The notes: generated by a model from the sequence alone, not told the origin. 64,000 nucleotides of DNA from Paraburkholderia tagetis (GCF_022213065.1 NZ_JAKLJA010000014.1:100568-164567), one strand, 5' to 3'; positions 44,133 through 52,351 are shown, counted from the stretch's first letter. Numbers and translations are program-made.

Positions 44133-45539
44133 TTACTTGAGCGCCGCGCGCGCCGCCGCGATGGCCGCGCGCACCTGCTCCGGCGCGGTGCCGCCCGCAT
44201 GGTTGCGCGCCGAGACCGAGCCTTCGAGCGTCAGCACTTCGAACACGTCCTCGGCCAGCAGATGCGAAACGGCCGGCAGCTCGCGGCGCATCTCGTCGAG
44301 CGTGAGGTCCGCGAGATCGCAATTGCGGTCCACGCAGATGCGCACCGCGTGCGCCACGGCTTCGTGCGCGTCGCGGAACGGCAGGCCCTTTTTCACGAGG
44401 TAGTCGGCGAGGTCGGTGGCCGTCGAGAAGCCTTGCAGCGCGGCCGCGCGCATCGCCTGTTCCTTCACCGTGATGCCCGCGACCATCTCCGCGAAGATGC
44501 GCAGCGTGTCGGCAACCGTATCGACGGTGTCGAACAGCGGCTCCTTGTCTTCCTGGTTGTCCTTGTTGTACGCGAGCGGCTGGCCCTTCATCAGCGTGAG
44601 GAGCGCCATCAGATGGCCGTTCACGCGGCCGGTCTTGCCGCGCGCGAGCTCGGGCACGTCCGGGTTCTTCTTCTGCGGCATGATCGACGAGCCCGTGCAG
44701 AAGCGGTCGGCCAGATCGATGAAGCCCACGCGCGGGCTCATCCACAGCACCAACTCTTCCGAGAAGCGCGAGACGTGCGTCATCACGAGCGCGGAGGCCG
44801 CCGTGAATTCGATCGCGAAGTCGCGGTCGGAGACGGCGTCGAGCGAGTTCGCGCAGATGCCGTCGAAGCCCAGCGTCTTCGCCACGGCGAAGCGGTCTAC
44901 GGAAAAGCTCGTACCCGCGAGCGCCGCCGCGCCCAGCGGCAGGCGGTTCACGCGCTTGCGGCAGTCGGCCATGCGCTCGGCGTCGCGCGAGAACATTTCC
45001 ACGTAAGCGAGCAGGTGGTGACCGAAGGTGACTGGCTGCGCGACTTGCAGGTGCGTGAAGCCGGGCATGATCGTGCCCGAGTGTTGCTCGGCCAGATCGA
45101 GCAGCGCGCCGCGCAGGTCGCCGAGCAGGCCGCCGATGCGGTCGATCTCGCCGCGCAGCCACAGGCGGATGTCGGTCGCGACCTGGTCGTTGCGCGAGCG
45201 GCCCGTGTGCAGGCGCTTGCCCGCGTCGCCGATCAGGGCGGTCAGGCGCGCCTCGATGTTCAGGTGCACGTCTTCGAGATCGAGCAGCCACTCGAATTCG
45301 CCGCGCTCGATCTCGCCCTTGATTTTCGCCATGCCGCCCTGGATGGCGGCGAGGTCGTCGGCGGAGATGATCTTCTGCGCAGCCAGCATCGACGCGTGCG
45401 CGAGCGAGCCCTCGATATCGACGAGCGCGAGGCGCTTGTCGAAGAAGACCGACGACGTATAGCGTTTGACCAGCTCCGACATGGGCTCGGAGAAGCGAGC
45501 CGACCAGGCTTCGCCTTTTTTGTGCAGTTGGGACGTCAT
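44133..45539 (-). CDS. argH: Argininosuccinate lyase
   Basis: Cleaves argininosuccinate to arginine and fumarate, the last step of arginine synthesis. The 468-residue fumarase/aspartase-superfamily protein shows KKGEAWSARFSEPMSELVKR, HTGRSRNDQVATDIRLWLR, GFTHLQVAQPVTFGHHLLAY and the signature loop GSSIMPQKKNPDVPELARGK with the catalytic serine. Start ATG 45539 (MTSQLHKKGEAWS). No other arg gene is adjacent. Confidence 0.97.
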   Translation of the reverse strand: MTSQLHKKGEAWSARFSEPMSELVKRYTSSVFFDKRLALVDIEGSLAHASMLAAQKIISADDLAAIQGGMAKIKGEIERGEFEWLLDLEDVHLNIEARLTALIGDAGKRLHTGRSRNDQVATDIRLWLRGEIDRIGGLLGDLRGALLDLAEQHSGTIMPGFTHLQVAQPVTFGHHLLAYVEMFSRDAERMADCRKRVNRLPLGAAALAGTSFSVDRFAVAKTLGFDGICANSLDAVSDRDFAIEFTAASALVMTHVSRFSEELVLWMSPRVGFIDLADRFCTGSSIMPQKKNPDVPELARGKTGRVNGHLMALLTLMKGQPLAYNKDNQEDKEPLFDTVDTVADTLRIFAEMVAGITVKEQAMRAAALQGFSTATDLADYLVKKGLPFRDAHEAVAHAVRICVDRNCDLADLTLDEMRRELPAVSHLLAEDVFEVLTLEGSVSARNHAGGTAPEQVRAAIAAARAALK

Positions 45540-45674
45540 GGTGATGGGCGTGAACGAGCGATGATGAGCGTGAAAAAGCGCGGGCCGCGCGGCCTCGCGA
45601 GAATGCGGCGCACGGCGGGAAGAAGCCGATTTTACCATCGGCGGAGTGGGGCGCCGGTGCTGGCGCCGCAGCGC

Positions 45675-46514
45675 TCAGAGCCGCACCAGCACGACCAGCT
45701 TCAGATCTTCGCGGTGCGCGGGCTTGAGTGTGATCTGGTCATAGGCGACGTGGCCGTGGCGCGGGTGATTGAACTCGCGCCGGCCGCCTTCGCGCTCGAA
45801 CACGTCCTGCGAGCCCCAGAAGCGCGCGAACTCGTCGCTCGCAGCAAGAAGCGAATCGATCAGCGCGCGCGTGGGCGCGTCGTTCAGGTGGCGGATCGAA
45901 TCGGCGCGGAATTCGGCGGCGAGGCGCCGCGCGCGCGTCTCCCAGCCGACGATCAACTCGCGCCCGAGCGGCTGGGTGAAGGTGAAGCGCAGCAGGTTGC
46001 GGTCGTGATCCGCGTCGAGCCAGCCCGTGAACAGGTCCGCCGCATGGGCGTTCCAGGCGAGCGCGGTCCACTGGCGGTCGAGCACGTAGGCGGGGGCGTC
46101 CACGAGTTGCACGGTTTGCAGGAGTGTGGCGGGCGCGTCCGCGGCGCTGGCCGGATCGGGTTCGGCGGGATCGCGCTGGGCGGCCAGTTCGAACAGATAG
46201 GCGCGCTCGGCGCGCGAGAGGCGCAGCGCGACGGCGATGCGCGCGAGCGCGTCCGCCGAAGCCGAGACGGGCCGGCCCTGCTCGATCCACGTGTACCAGG
46301 TGGGGCTCACGGCGCACAACTGAGCGACTTCCTCGCGGCGCAGGCCGGGCGTGCGGCGGCGCGGGCCGGGCGGCAAGCCGACCTCCTGTGGCGAGAGCCG
46401 CTCGCGATGGGCGCGGATGAATTCGCCCAGCGCGCGGGCGGGCGTCGCTTCGAGCGTTTTGGAGGCGCCGGATCCGGCGGCCGGCGTTCCTGCGGCGGGG
46501 GTGTCGAGGCTCAT
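45675..46514 (-). CDS. XRE-family regulator with MmyB-like ligand-binding domain
   Basis: A 279-residue regulator. A disordered N-terminus (1-25) is followed by a helix-turn-helix at about 26-95 (ALGEFIRAHRERLSPQEVGL, then RRTPGLRREEVAQLCAVSPT and WYTWIEQG) and a C-terminal PAS-like MmyB domain (about 115-275) with DAPAYVLDRQWTALAWNAHA. In this family the C-terminal domain is thought to bind fatty acids or other small ligands, and members often control an adjacent divergent gene, here a methyltransferase. A palindrome in the spacer is a candidate operator. Confidence 0.9.
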   Translation of the reverse strand: MSLDTPAAGTPAAGSGASKTLEATPARALGEFIRAHRERLSPQEVGLPPGPRRRTPGLRREEVAQLCAVSPTWYTWIEQGRPVSASADALARIAVALRLSRAERAYLFELAAQRDPAEPDPASAADAPATLLQTVQLVDAPAYVLDRQWTALAWNAHAADLFTGWLDADHDRNLLRFTFTQPLGRELIVGWETRARRLAAEFRADSIRHLNDAPTRALIDSLLAASDEFARFWGSQDVFEREGGRREFNHPRHGHVAYDQITLKPAHREDLKLVVLVRL

Positions 46515-46558
46515 ATTGCGTGGGGCAGGTGCTGGCGATACCAGAATAATCGCTTAAC

Positions 46559-46572
46559 TTGTACTGGTACAA
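46559..46572. promoter_or_regulatory. Candidate operator TTGTAC-TG-GTACAA overlapping a promoter
   Basis: A 6-2-6 dyad 45 bp upstream of the XRE gene start. Its left arm TTGTAC can serve as a plus-strand -35, with TATTGT as -10 after exactly 17 bp (46582-46587), for the methyltransferase gene. A repressor bound here would block that promoter. Pairing with the XRE protein is inference. Confidence 0.45.
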
Positions 46573-46742
46573 AACGGCCTCTATTGTAACGGCTGACGCG
46601 GGGCCGTTACGTCATTACGTCGTTAAGTCGTTACGTCCCTGTGCCCCGCGCTCAACGAAGAAAAAGCAGAAAAAGCGCCGGTGCCGCGCGACACACTGGT
46701 CGTCCGTGGCACTAGGCAGGCCGTTCACACAAGGAGCAAGCG

Positions 46743-47507
46743 ATGAAGCATCACGATCAGGTTGCCGACGCATTCGGCTCGACCGCCGCCGCCTACCTCA
46801 CGAGCCAGGTCCACGCGAGCGGCGCGGATCTGGAGAATCTCGCCGCGACGTTCGCGGCCACCTGCGGCAATGCCGTGGTGCTGGATATGGGCTGCGGCGC
46901 GGGGCATGCGAGTTTCGCGGTGGCGCCGCACGTGCGCGAAGTCGTGGCCTACGACATTGCTCCGCAGATGCTCGCCACGGTCGAGGCCGCCGCGAAAGAG
47001 CGGGGCCTCGCGACCATCCGCACGCAGCAGGGCGCCGCCGAGGCGCTGCCGTTCGCCGACGCCACCTTCAACTGGGCGGTGAGCCGCATGAGCGCGCACC
47101 ACTGGCGCGACGTGCCGCGCGCGCTCGCCGAGGCGCATCGCGTGCTCAAGCCCGGCGGGCGGCTGAAATTCATCGACATCGCCGGTATCGACGATCCGCT
47201 TTACGACACGCATATCCAGGCGATCGAGTTGTTGCGCGACGCGTCGCATATTCGCGACTATCGCGCCGACGAATGGCTTGCGATGCTCGATCGCGCGGGC
47301 TTCGACGCAAAGGTGACGGAGCGCTGGCGCATCGCGCTCGAGTTCGATTCGTGGGTCGCGCGCATGCGCACGCCGCCCGAGCGCGTCACGGCAATCCGCT
47401 CGATGTGGGAGCGTGCGCCCGATGAAGTGCGTCAGTACTTCGATATCCAAAGCGATGGCTCGTTCAAGCTCGATGCCCTCATGATCGAGGCGACGCGGCG
47501 TGACTAA
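46743..47507 (+). CDS. SAM-dependent class I methyltransferase (UbiE/YcgJ-like)
   Basis: A 254-residue methyltransferase. Motif I VVLDMGCGAGHASFAVAPHV lies at about 44-63, followed by the acidic end of strand 2 in VVAYDIAPQML, motif II-like EALPFADATFNWAVSRMSAH, and motif III VLKPGGRLKFIDIAG. An AAGGAG ribosome site precedes the ATG by about 6 bases. The Methyltransf_11-type core with HHW after motif II resembles small-molecule methyltransferases; the substrate is unknown. It is divergent from an XRE regulator that probably controls it. Confidence 0.9.
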   Translation: MKHHDQVADAFGSTAAAYLTSQVHASGADLENLAATFAATCGNAVVLDMGCGAGHASFAVAPHVREVVAYDIAPQMLATVEAAAKERGLATIRTQQGAAEALPFADATFNWAVSRMSAHHWRDVPRALAEAHRVLKPGGRLKFIDIAGIDDPLYDTHIQAIELLRDASHIRDYRADEWLAMLDRAGFDAKVTERWRIALEFDSWVARMRTPPERVTAIRSMWERAPDEVRQYFDIQSDGSFKLDALMIEATRRD

Positions 47508-47531
47508 AGTTCGCCAGGTGGTCGATGTAAT

Positions 47532-47574
47532 AAAAAACGGCGTCATGCCCGCGAAGGGCATGACGCCGTTTTTT
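47532..47574. terminator. Bidirectional terminator, left copy of a 41-bp direct repeat
   Basis: A perfect 19-bp inverted repeat (47532-47550 and 47556-47574) with loop GCGAA and A/T runs at both ends. It terminates the methyltransferase gene from one side and the two-gene islet from the other. Positions 47532-47572 are identical to 48654-48694. Confidence 0.92.
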
Positions 47575-47618
47575 CGTGTGTGGGGGCTGTGGACGCGTCT
47601 CGTATGCGCTGGTACGCG

Positions 47619-48089
47619 TTAGCGATTGATTTCCGATGCGCGGAGTGTGAACACCTTGCCGTCGAAAGCGTAGTAATACGTCCCATGTTCGGGGCTTTCG
47701 TTGCGGCTTCCGTGCACAATTAGTAGACAACTATTTGCGCGGTACGAAAGTGGCTCGGTTACGTCCAGAGGCCAGTCGGAGACCGAGAACGGTAGTGATG
47801 TAACGCGGCCGGATTGGGTATCTATAGCCGCGGCCATGACACAGCCAGCCCCGCAGCCCCATGACGCAAGGACGTAGCGACCCGCGAAATTGATCGGCCC
47901 TTTTGCCGCATCGCGAATGGCGGTCCGATACTGTCGCATGCGTGCGTCGGCAAACGTCATGTGCGGAGTTCCACGCCTCATTTGAACCTTCGCAGGACAA
48001 TCCTCAAACGTTGGCGAGCGCTGTGCATGGCTGACGCCCACTACTGCGGACAAGGCGAGCATGGCGAGCAGTTTTGTTTCCGGGCGCAT
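47619..48089 (-). CDS. Secreted four-cysteine protein, candidate immunity partner
   Basis: A 156-residue protein not assigned to a named family. It has a signal peptide (MRPETKLLAMLALSAVVGVS, likely cleavage after SHA at 22) and four cysteines in the mature part (C31, C79, C83, C121), as expected of a periplasmic, disulfide-stabilised protein. A striking segment is GPINFAGRYVLASWGCGAGC (64-83), a pattern I associate with secreted hypothetical proteins of proteobacteria, followed by a beta-rich C-terminus (GTYYYAFDGKVFTLR). It starts 3 bp after the stop of the muramidase-like gene and has no clear ribosome site, so translation is probably coupled. Periplasmic location fits protection against a cell-wall hydrolase, but this is inference. 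GC is lower than in neighbours. Confidence 0.7.
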   Translation of the reverse strand: MRPETKLLAMLALSAVVGVSHAQRSPTFEDCPAKVQMRRGTPHMTFADARMRQYRTAIRDAAKGPINFAGRYVLASWGCGAGCVMAAAIDTQSGRVTSLPFSVSDWPLDVTEPLSYRANSCLLIVHGSRNESPEHGTYYYAFDGKVFTLRASEINR

Positions 48090-48092
48090 GAG

Positions 48093-48479
48093 TCAATACC
48101 AGTGATGGGTTTTCCAGAAAGCTTTTGCCGCGCGTGCCGAATGATATCGGCCGTAAATATACCGGATACCACCTTGACACTCTTCCCGTGCATTGCCGAA
48201 TGAGGCCGCACCGCGAGGGTTCAAGTTGTACTGAGCCGCCAATAACTGAAACAGGCCACGTGCGGTAGATGCTCCATTTCGGGCATCGACTACGCCCGCA
48301 GATTCCTGCGCCATGATCCAGAGCAGATCATTGAAATCTGCCTCCGAAATGTTTTCGGCGCGCATGGCGTCGCGCAGCGCGCTTTGGACATAGATCGGTA
48401 CCACGCTGGCGTGTTTTTCTGTCCAGCCGCGCTTGCGTGCTTTCGTGGGGCGATGAGAATGAGCATGCGAAATCGCCAT
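48093..48479 (-). CDS. Small lysozyme/lytic-transglycosylase-like protein without signal peptide
   Basis: A 128-residue protein. Residues 1-22 are basic and His-rich with no hydrophobic signal. From about 48 it follows the lysozyme-like fold of goose-type lysozymes, SLT and resuscitation-factor-type domains: DLLWIMAQESAGVVDARNG with putative catalytic E59, ARGLFQLLAAQYNLNPRG, CQGGIRYIYGRYHS, and terminal AFWKTHHWY, the FW...WY ending typical of compact transglycosylase domains. The ATG has a GGAG ribosome site 8 bases upstream. Lack of a signal peptide, small size and coupling to a periplasmic protein suggest delivery by another route (type VI secretion or phage-like lysis). A prophage remnant is the main alternative. 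Confidence 0.75.
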   Translation of the reverse strand: MAISHAHSHRPTKARKRGWTEKHASVVPIYVQSALRDAMRAENISEADFNDLLWIMAQESAGVVDARNGASTARGLFQLLAAQYNLNPRGAASFGNAREECQGGIRYIYGRYHSARAAKAFWKTHHWY

Positions 48480-48607
48480 ATTGAAGTCTCCATCGTTGGG
48501 TGAATTGCCACGATAGGTTGGAGTGCTTCACTAGCGATTTGTCGGTGGTCAAAGACGTTGAATGCTGTCGGCACTGGATCGAACGATTTCGAGTCGAGGC
48601 CCTGATT

Positions 48608-48613
48608 CGTCAA
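48608..48613 (-). promoter_or_regulatory. Weak -35-like TTGACG upstream of the islet genes
   Basis: TTGACG on the minus strand about 130 bp ahead of the muramidase-like gene. The element at the right spacing downstream (GAAATC) is a poor -10, so the promoter is uncertain. Confidence 0.2.
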
Positions 48614-48653
48614 TTCGAACAGTTCTCAGGGGTATTAGCGCGGCCCACATATA

Positions 48654-48694
48654 AAAAAACGGCGTCATGCCCGCGAAGGGCATGACGCCGTTTT
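48654..48694 (-). terminator. Terminator of ppc, right copy of the 41-bp direct repeat
   Basis: Same hairpin as at 47532-47572 (stem 48656-48672 with 48678-48694, loop GCGAA). It lies 48 bp beyond the ppc stop in the minus direction and has an A/T flank for both directions. Confidence 0.9.
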
Positions 48695-48741
48695 CATGAG
48701 CGCGGACGCTCAAGCCAGGCGATTCATCAACCCGTGATTCA

Positions 48742-51700
48742 TCAACCCGTATTGCGCAGCCCCGCCGCGATCCCGTTGATCGTCAGATGAATGCCGCGCC
48801 GCACGCGCGGGCTCGGGTCGCCGGCGCGATAGCGCTTGATCAGCTCGACTTGCAAGTGATTGAGCGGATCGAGGTACGGGAAACGGTTCTTGATCGAACG
48901 CGCGAGCAGCGGGTTGTCCGCGAGACGGCCGCTCGTACCCGTGATCTCATCGAGCACCCTGGTCGTGCGCTCCCACTCCGCGACGATGCGATCGAACACG
49001 TGCTTGCGCAGCTTCTTGTCGGCGACAAGCTGCGCATAGCGCGACGCCACCGCGAGGTCGGTCTTCGCGAGCGTCATGTCCATGTTCGAGAGCAGGTTCG
49101 CGAAGAACGGCCAGGTCTTGTACATCTTCTTGAAGAGCGCGAGACGGCGCGTGCGTTCCGCGTCGTTGCCCGCTTCGTCGAGATACGCGGCCACCGCGCC
49201 GCCAAAGCCGTACCAGCCCGTGAGCAGCAGGCGGCATTGGCCCCACGAGAAGCCCCAGGGAATCGCGCGCAGGTCGTCGATCTTGCGGTTCTTCGGGTCC
49301 TGTAGCTTGCGCGAGGCGGGCCGGCTGCCGATGTTGAGCTCGGCGATTTCGGTGATCGGCGTCGAGGCGAAGAAGTAGTCGGTGAATCCGGGCGTCTCGT
49401 AGACGAGCGAGCGGTACGCCGCCATCGCCGCATCGGAGAGCTTCTGCATGGTCTCTTCGAACACCGGGAGCTGATCGGGCGAGTTGTCCGCGGCTTTGCC
49501 CATCGGCAGCAGCGTGGCTTCGAGCGTCGCGGCGATCACCGTTTCCAGGTTGCGGCGGCCGATCTGCGGATTGCCGAACTTCGAAGCGATGACTTCGCCC
49601 TGCTCGGTGAGGCGGATCTGGCCTTCGACCGTGCCCGGCGGCTGCGAGAGGATTGCGTTGTAGGTCGGGCCGCCTCCGCGGCCCACCGTGCCCCCGCGGC
49701 CATGGAACAGGCGCAGCGTGATGCCGCGCTCCTTGAAAAGCGCGACGAGCGCGAGCTCGGAGCGGTAGAGCTCCCAGTTCGAGGTGAGGAAGCCGCCGTC
49801 CTTGTTGCTGTCCGAGTAGCCGAGCATGATTTCCTGCTCGTTGCCCCAATGCTCGACAATGCCGTCGATGCCCGGCAGCGCGAGCAGGTCACGCATGATG
49901 TGCGTGGCGTTGCGCAGGTCGGGGATCGTCTCGAACAGCGGGATCACCATCAGCGCGGCCTTCGCGGGATCTTCCGCGTGGCCGAGACGTCCGCTCATGA
50001 GGCCCGTTTCCTTTTGCAGCAGCATAACTTCGAGCAGGTCGGAAACCGTTTCGGTGTGCGAGATGATGTAGTTGCGCACCGCGCGCGCGCCGAACTTCTC
50101 GCGCGTCACGCGTGCCATCTCCAGCACGCCGAGTTCGCTCTTCACGAGCTCCGAGTAGTCGAGGTAGGGCGAGCGCAGCGGGCGGGCGTCGGCGAGTTGC
50201 GTGCGCAGCACGGTCTGCTTTTCTTCCTCGCTGAGCACCGCGTAGTCGGCCACGGCGCCTGCGCGCGAGAGCAGTTCGGCGATCACGGCTTCGTGGATGT
50301 CCGAGCTCTGGCGCAGGTCGATCGACGCGAGATGGAAGCCGAACACATCGACGGCACGCATGAGCGGCGCGAGACGCGTCGTTGCGAGCGAGGCGCCGTG
50401 ATGCTCGGCGAGCGAATCCATCAGGACATGCAGGTCGCGCGAGAACTCGGACGCATCGGCGTAGGGCGTTGCGCGCACCGGCTGGGCGTTGCGGCCCGCG
50501 CTGCGCACGGCCACCACGCCTTCGCCCAGACGCACGCGCGCGCTTGCCGCGAGGCGCGTATAGACGCCGATCAGCGCGCGGCGGTACGGCTCGTCCACGC
50601 GGTGCGGCGACTGGTCGGGCGAGGCCTCGGCGAGCGCCTTGAGCGCGTCGCTCGCGCCGGCGAGCAGGTTCGACACGGACAGCTCCGCGCCGAGCTTGTG
50701 CACTTCTTCGAGGTAGTGCTGCAGGATCACCTGTGCCTGGCGCTCGCTCGCTTCTTCGAGCGTGGAGGCGGTGACGTTCGGGTTGCCGTCGCGGTCGCCG
50801 CCGATCCAGCTACCCATCTGGAAGAACGCGGGCAGGCGCGCGTCGACGCCGTGCTCCTTCAGCGACGTCTCGATCTCGCCATACAGCGCCGGGATCTCGG
50901 TGAGGAAGGTCGTGTGGTAGTACGAAAGCGCGTTCTCGATTTCGTCGCCCACGGTCAGGCGCGAGTCGCGCAGCATGCGCGTTTGCCAGAGCGAGGTCAC
51001 GCGCGCGCGCAACAGCGCTTCGTTTTGCTCGCGCTCGCGCTGCGTGAGCGGCTGGTCGCGTTCGGCCAGCAGCCGTGCGACGTCGTGCTGCGAATCGAGC
51101 GTGCTCTTGCGCTGCACTTCCGTGGGGTGCGCGGTGAGCACAGGCACGATCAGCGCATCGTTGAAGAACTGCTGGAGCACGGGCGTGGCGGCCGCGCCCG
51201 CTTGCGCGAGGCGCTCGAGCGAATGCGCGATGGTGCCCGCCTGCGGCGCCGAGCCCGCGAGGTCGTGGATGCGGCGGCGGCGGTTGCGGTGGCGGTCCTC
51301 GGCGATGTTCGCGAGGTGCGAGAAATAGCTGAACGCGCGCACGACGCTCACGGTCTGCTCGGGCGACAGAGCGCGAAGCTGCTTTTCCAGCGCGAGCGCG
51401 GCGGTGTTGTCCTCTTCACGGCGAAAACGCACGGCCGTCTGGCGAATCGTCTCCACCACGTCGAACACGGCGTCGCCTTCCTGCTCGCGCAGCACCTCGC
51501 CAAGCAGCCGGCCGAGATAGCGAATATCTTCGAACAGCGGCTGGTCTTTGTCGTCGCGCGCGCGGCCGTTGCCGTTGCGCGCGGCGGCTGCGGGCTTTGC
51601 GGGCTTCGTGGCGGCTTGCACGGCCTTGGGGCTTTTCGCGGACTCGGTGGCCTTGGCGACCTTGGTGGGCTTGGCGGCCTTCGTGGCTTTAGTGGCTTTC

Positions 51701-51888
51701 GTTGCCTTCGTGGTCTTCGTCGCTTCTGCCGCTTTCGTGGCCTTCGTCGTTTTGGTCGAGGCTTTCACGGTGGTCGTTGCCTTGGCTTTTTTGGCGGACG
51801 ACGGGGCGACCGTTTCGGCGGCCGTGGAAGAGGCGGGTTGCGATGCGTTGTTGCGGCGCTCTGCGCGCGCCGATCCGGAAGACTTCAC
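48742..51888 (-). CDS. ppc: Phosphoenolpyruvate carboxylase with Lys/Ala/Thr-rich N-terminal extension
   Basis: Anaplerotic enzyme making oxaloacetate from PEP and bicarbonate. The 1048-residue protein carries all signatures: LTAHPTEVQRKSTLDSQHDV, FHGRGGTVGRGGGPTYNAIL, LGYSDSNKDGGFLTSNWELY and the C-terminal INGIAAGLRNTG. The conserved part starts only at about residue 114 (DKDQPLFEDIRYLGRLLGEV). Residues 32-102 are an Ala/Lys/Thr repeat (KATKATKATKAAKPTKVAKA and similar) resembling histone H1-like tails. The start is a GTG at 51888 with GAGGAAAA 5-12 bases upstream. Divergent from hemC. Confidence 0.96.
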   Translation of the reverse strand: MKSSGSARAERRNNASQPASSTAAETVAPSSAKKAKATTTVKASTKTTKATKAAEATKTTKATKATKATKAAKPTKVAKATESAKSPKAVQAATKPAKPAAAARNGNGRARDDKDQPLFEDIRYLGRLLGEVLREQEGDAVFDVVETIRQTAVRFRREEDNTAALALEKQLRALSPEQTVSVVRAFSYFSHLANIAEDRHRNRRRRIHDLAGSAPQAGTIAHSLERLAQAGAAATPVLQQFFNDALIVPVLTAHPTEVQRKSTLDSQHDVARLLAERDQPLTQREREQNEALLRARVTSLWQTRMLRDSRLTVGDEIENALSYYHTTFLTEIPALYGEIETSLKEHGVDARLPAFFQMGSWIGGDRDGNPNVTASTLEEASERQAQVILQHYLEEVHKLGAELSVSNLLAGASDALKALAEASPDQSPHRVDEPYRRALIGVYTRLAASARVRLGEGVVAVRSAGRNAQPVRATPYADASEFSRDLHVLMDSLAEHHGASLATTRLAPLMRAVDVFGFHLASIDLRQSSDIHEAVIAELLSRAGAVADYAVLSEEEKQTVLRTQLADARPLRSPYLDYSELVKSELGVLEMARVTREKFGARAVRNYIISHTETVSDLLEVMLLQKETGLMSGRLGHAEDPAKAALMVIPLFETIPDLRNATHIMRDLLALPGIDGIVEHWGNEQEIMLGYSDSNKDGGFLTSNWELYRSELALVALFKERGITLRLFHGRGGTVGRGGGPTYNAILSQPPGTVEGQIRLTEQGEVIASKFGNPQIGRRNLETVIAATLEATLLPMGKAADNSPDQLPVFEETMQKLSDAAMAAYRSLVYETPGFTDYFFASTPITEIAELNIGSRPASRKLQDPKNRKIDDLRAIPWGFSWGQCRLLLTGWYGFGGAVAAYLDEAGNDAERTRRLALFKKMYKTWPFFANLLSNMDMTLAKTDLAVASRYAQLVADKKLRKHVFDRIVAEWERTTRVLDEITGTSGRLADNPLLARSIKNRFPYLDPLNHLQVELIKRYRAGDPSPRVRRGIHLTINGIAAGLRNTG
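51583..51795 (-). repeat. Degenerate KAT/KAA codon repeats in ppc
   Basis: Imperfect 9-bp and 3-codon repeats code for a Lys-Ala-Thr-rich tail at residues 32-102. The repetition is clear in DNA (variants of GCCTTCGTGG/CTTTCGTGG on the plus strand), consistent with slippage growth. Confidence 0.75.
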
Positions 51889-52351
51889 GATGTTTTCCTC
51901 AGGACTAGCCAGGAGACGGACAAGTTGATCGGGAACTGCCAACTGCATGGCCGCGGCGCGAGCCACGGTCGGGGTACGTCAGGGGTAAAACCGGGGTACA
52001 ACGAGGCACAACGGGGTGCAACCTGGAAGCGATGGACGTGCCATCCTGTGCGTGCCGTACCTGCGTTGCGAACACCTTCGCGCGCACATTATGAGACAAC
52101 GAGCGGACGAATCGGACAGGGCCGGTTTTGCCGGGGAATATTGGGGACGCTGGGGGAGTTGAGGCCGCGCACGCGGCTCGGGTTCGGGCGCGATGCGCCG
52201 AACCGGGTCTCTTCCTTGCCACCGCACACGCTCACCAGAGGGCTTCGTGGGCCCTATCGGCGCCCGAGGGGCAAGCCGAAAAAGGGGCGCGTGCTAACAT
52301 TGCCTGTTATCCGATGTTGTTTTTTCGAACCCGTCATTCGATGTGCTTGCC
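51889..52351. other. Divergent spacer ppc / hemC
   Basis: 463 bp without a gene. A minus-strand CATAAT at 52088-52093 is a possible -10 for ppc. Upstream of hemC the stretch 52300-52325 is relatively AT-rich with a TTTTTT run. GGGGTACAACG/GGGGTGCAACC near-repeats occur at 51990-52030. No RNA or operator is recognised. Confidence 0.4.

Noticed and set aside
45675..46514. XRE regulator plus methyltransferase as a restriction-modification system
   Set aside because: The methyltransferase has a small-molecule-type class I core without the NPPY/DPPY motif of DNA adenine/cytosine-N4 enzymes or the PC motif of cytosine-C5 enzymes, and there is no nuclease gene.
43989..46589. An 866-codon plus-strand open frame
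   Set aside because: Shadow of argH and the XRE regulator gene, both of which have full family signatures on the other strand.
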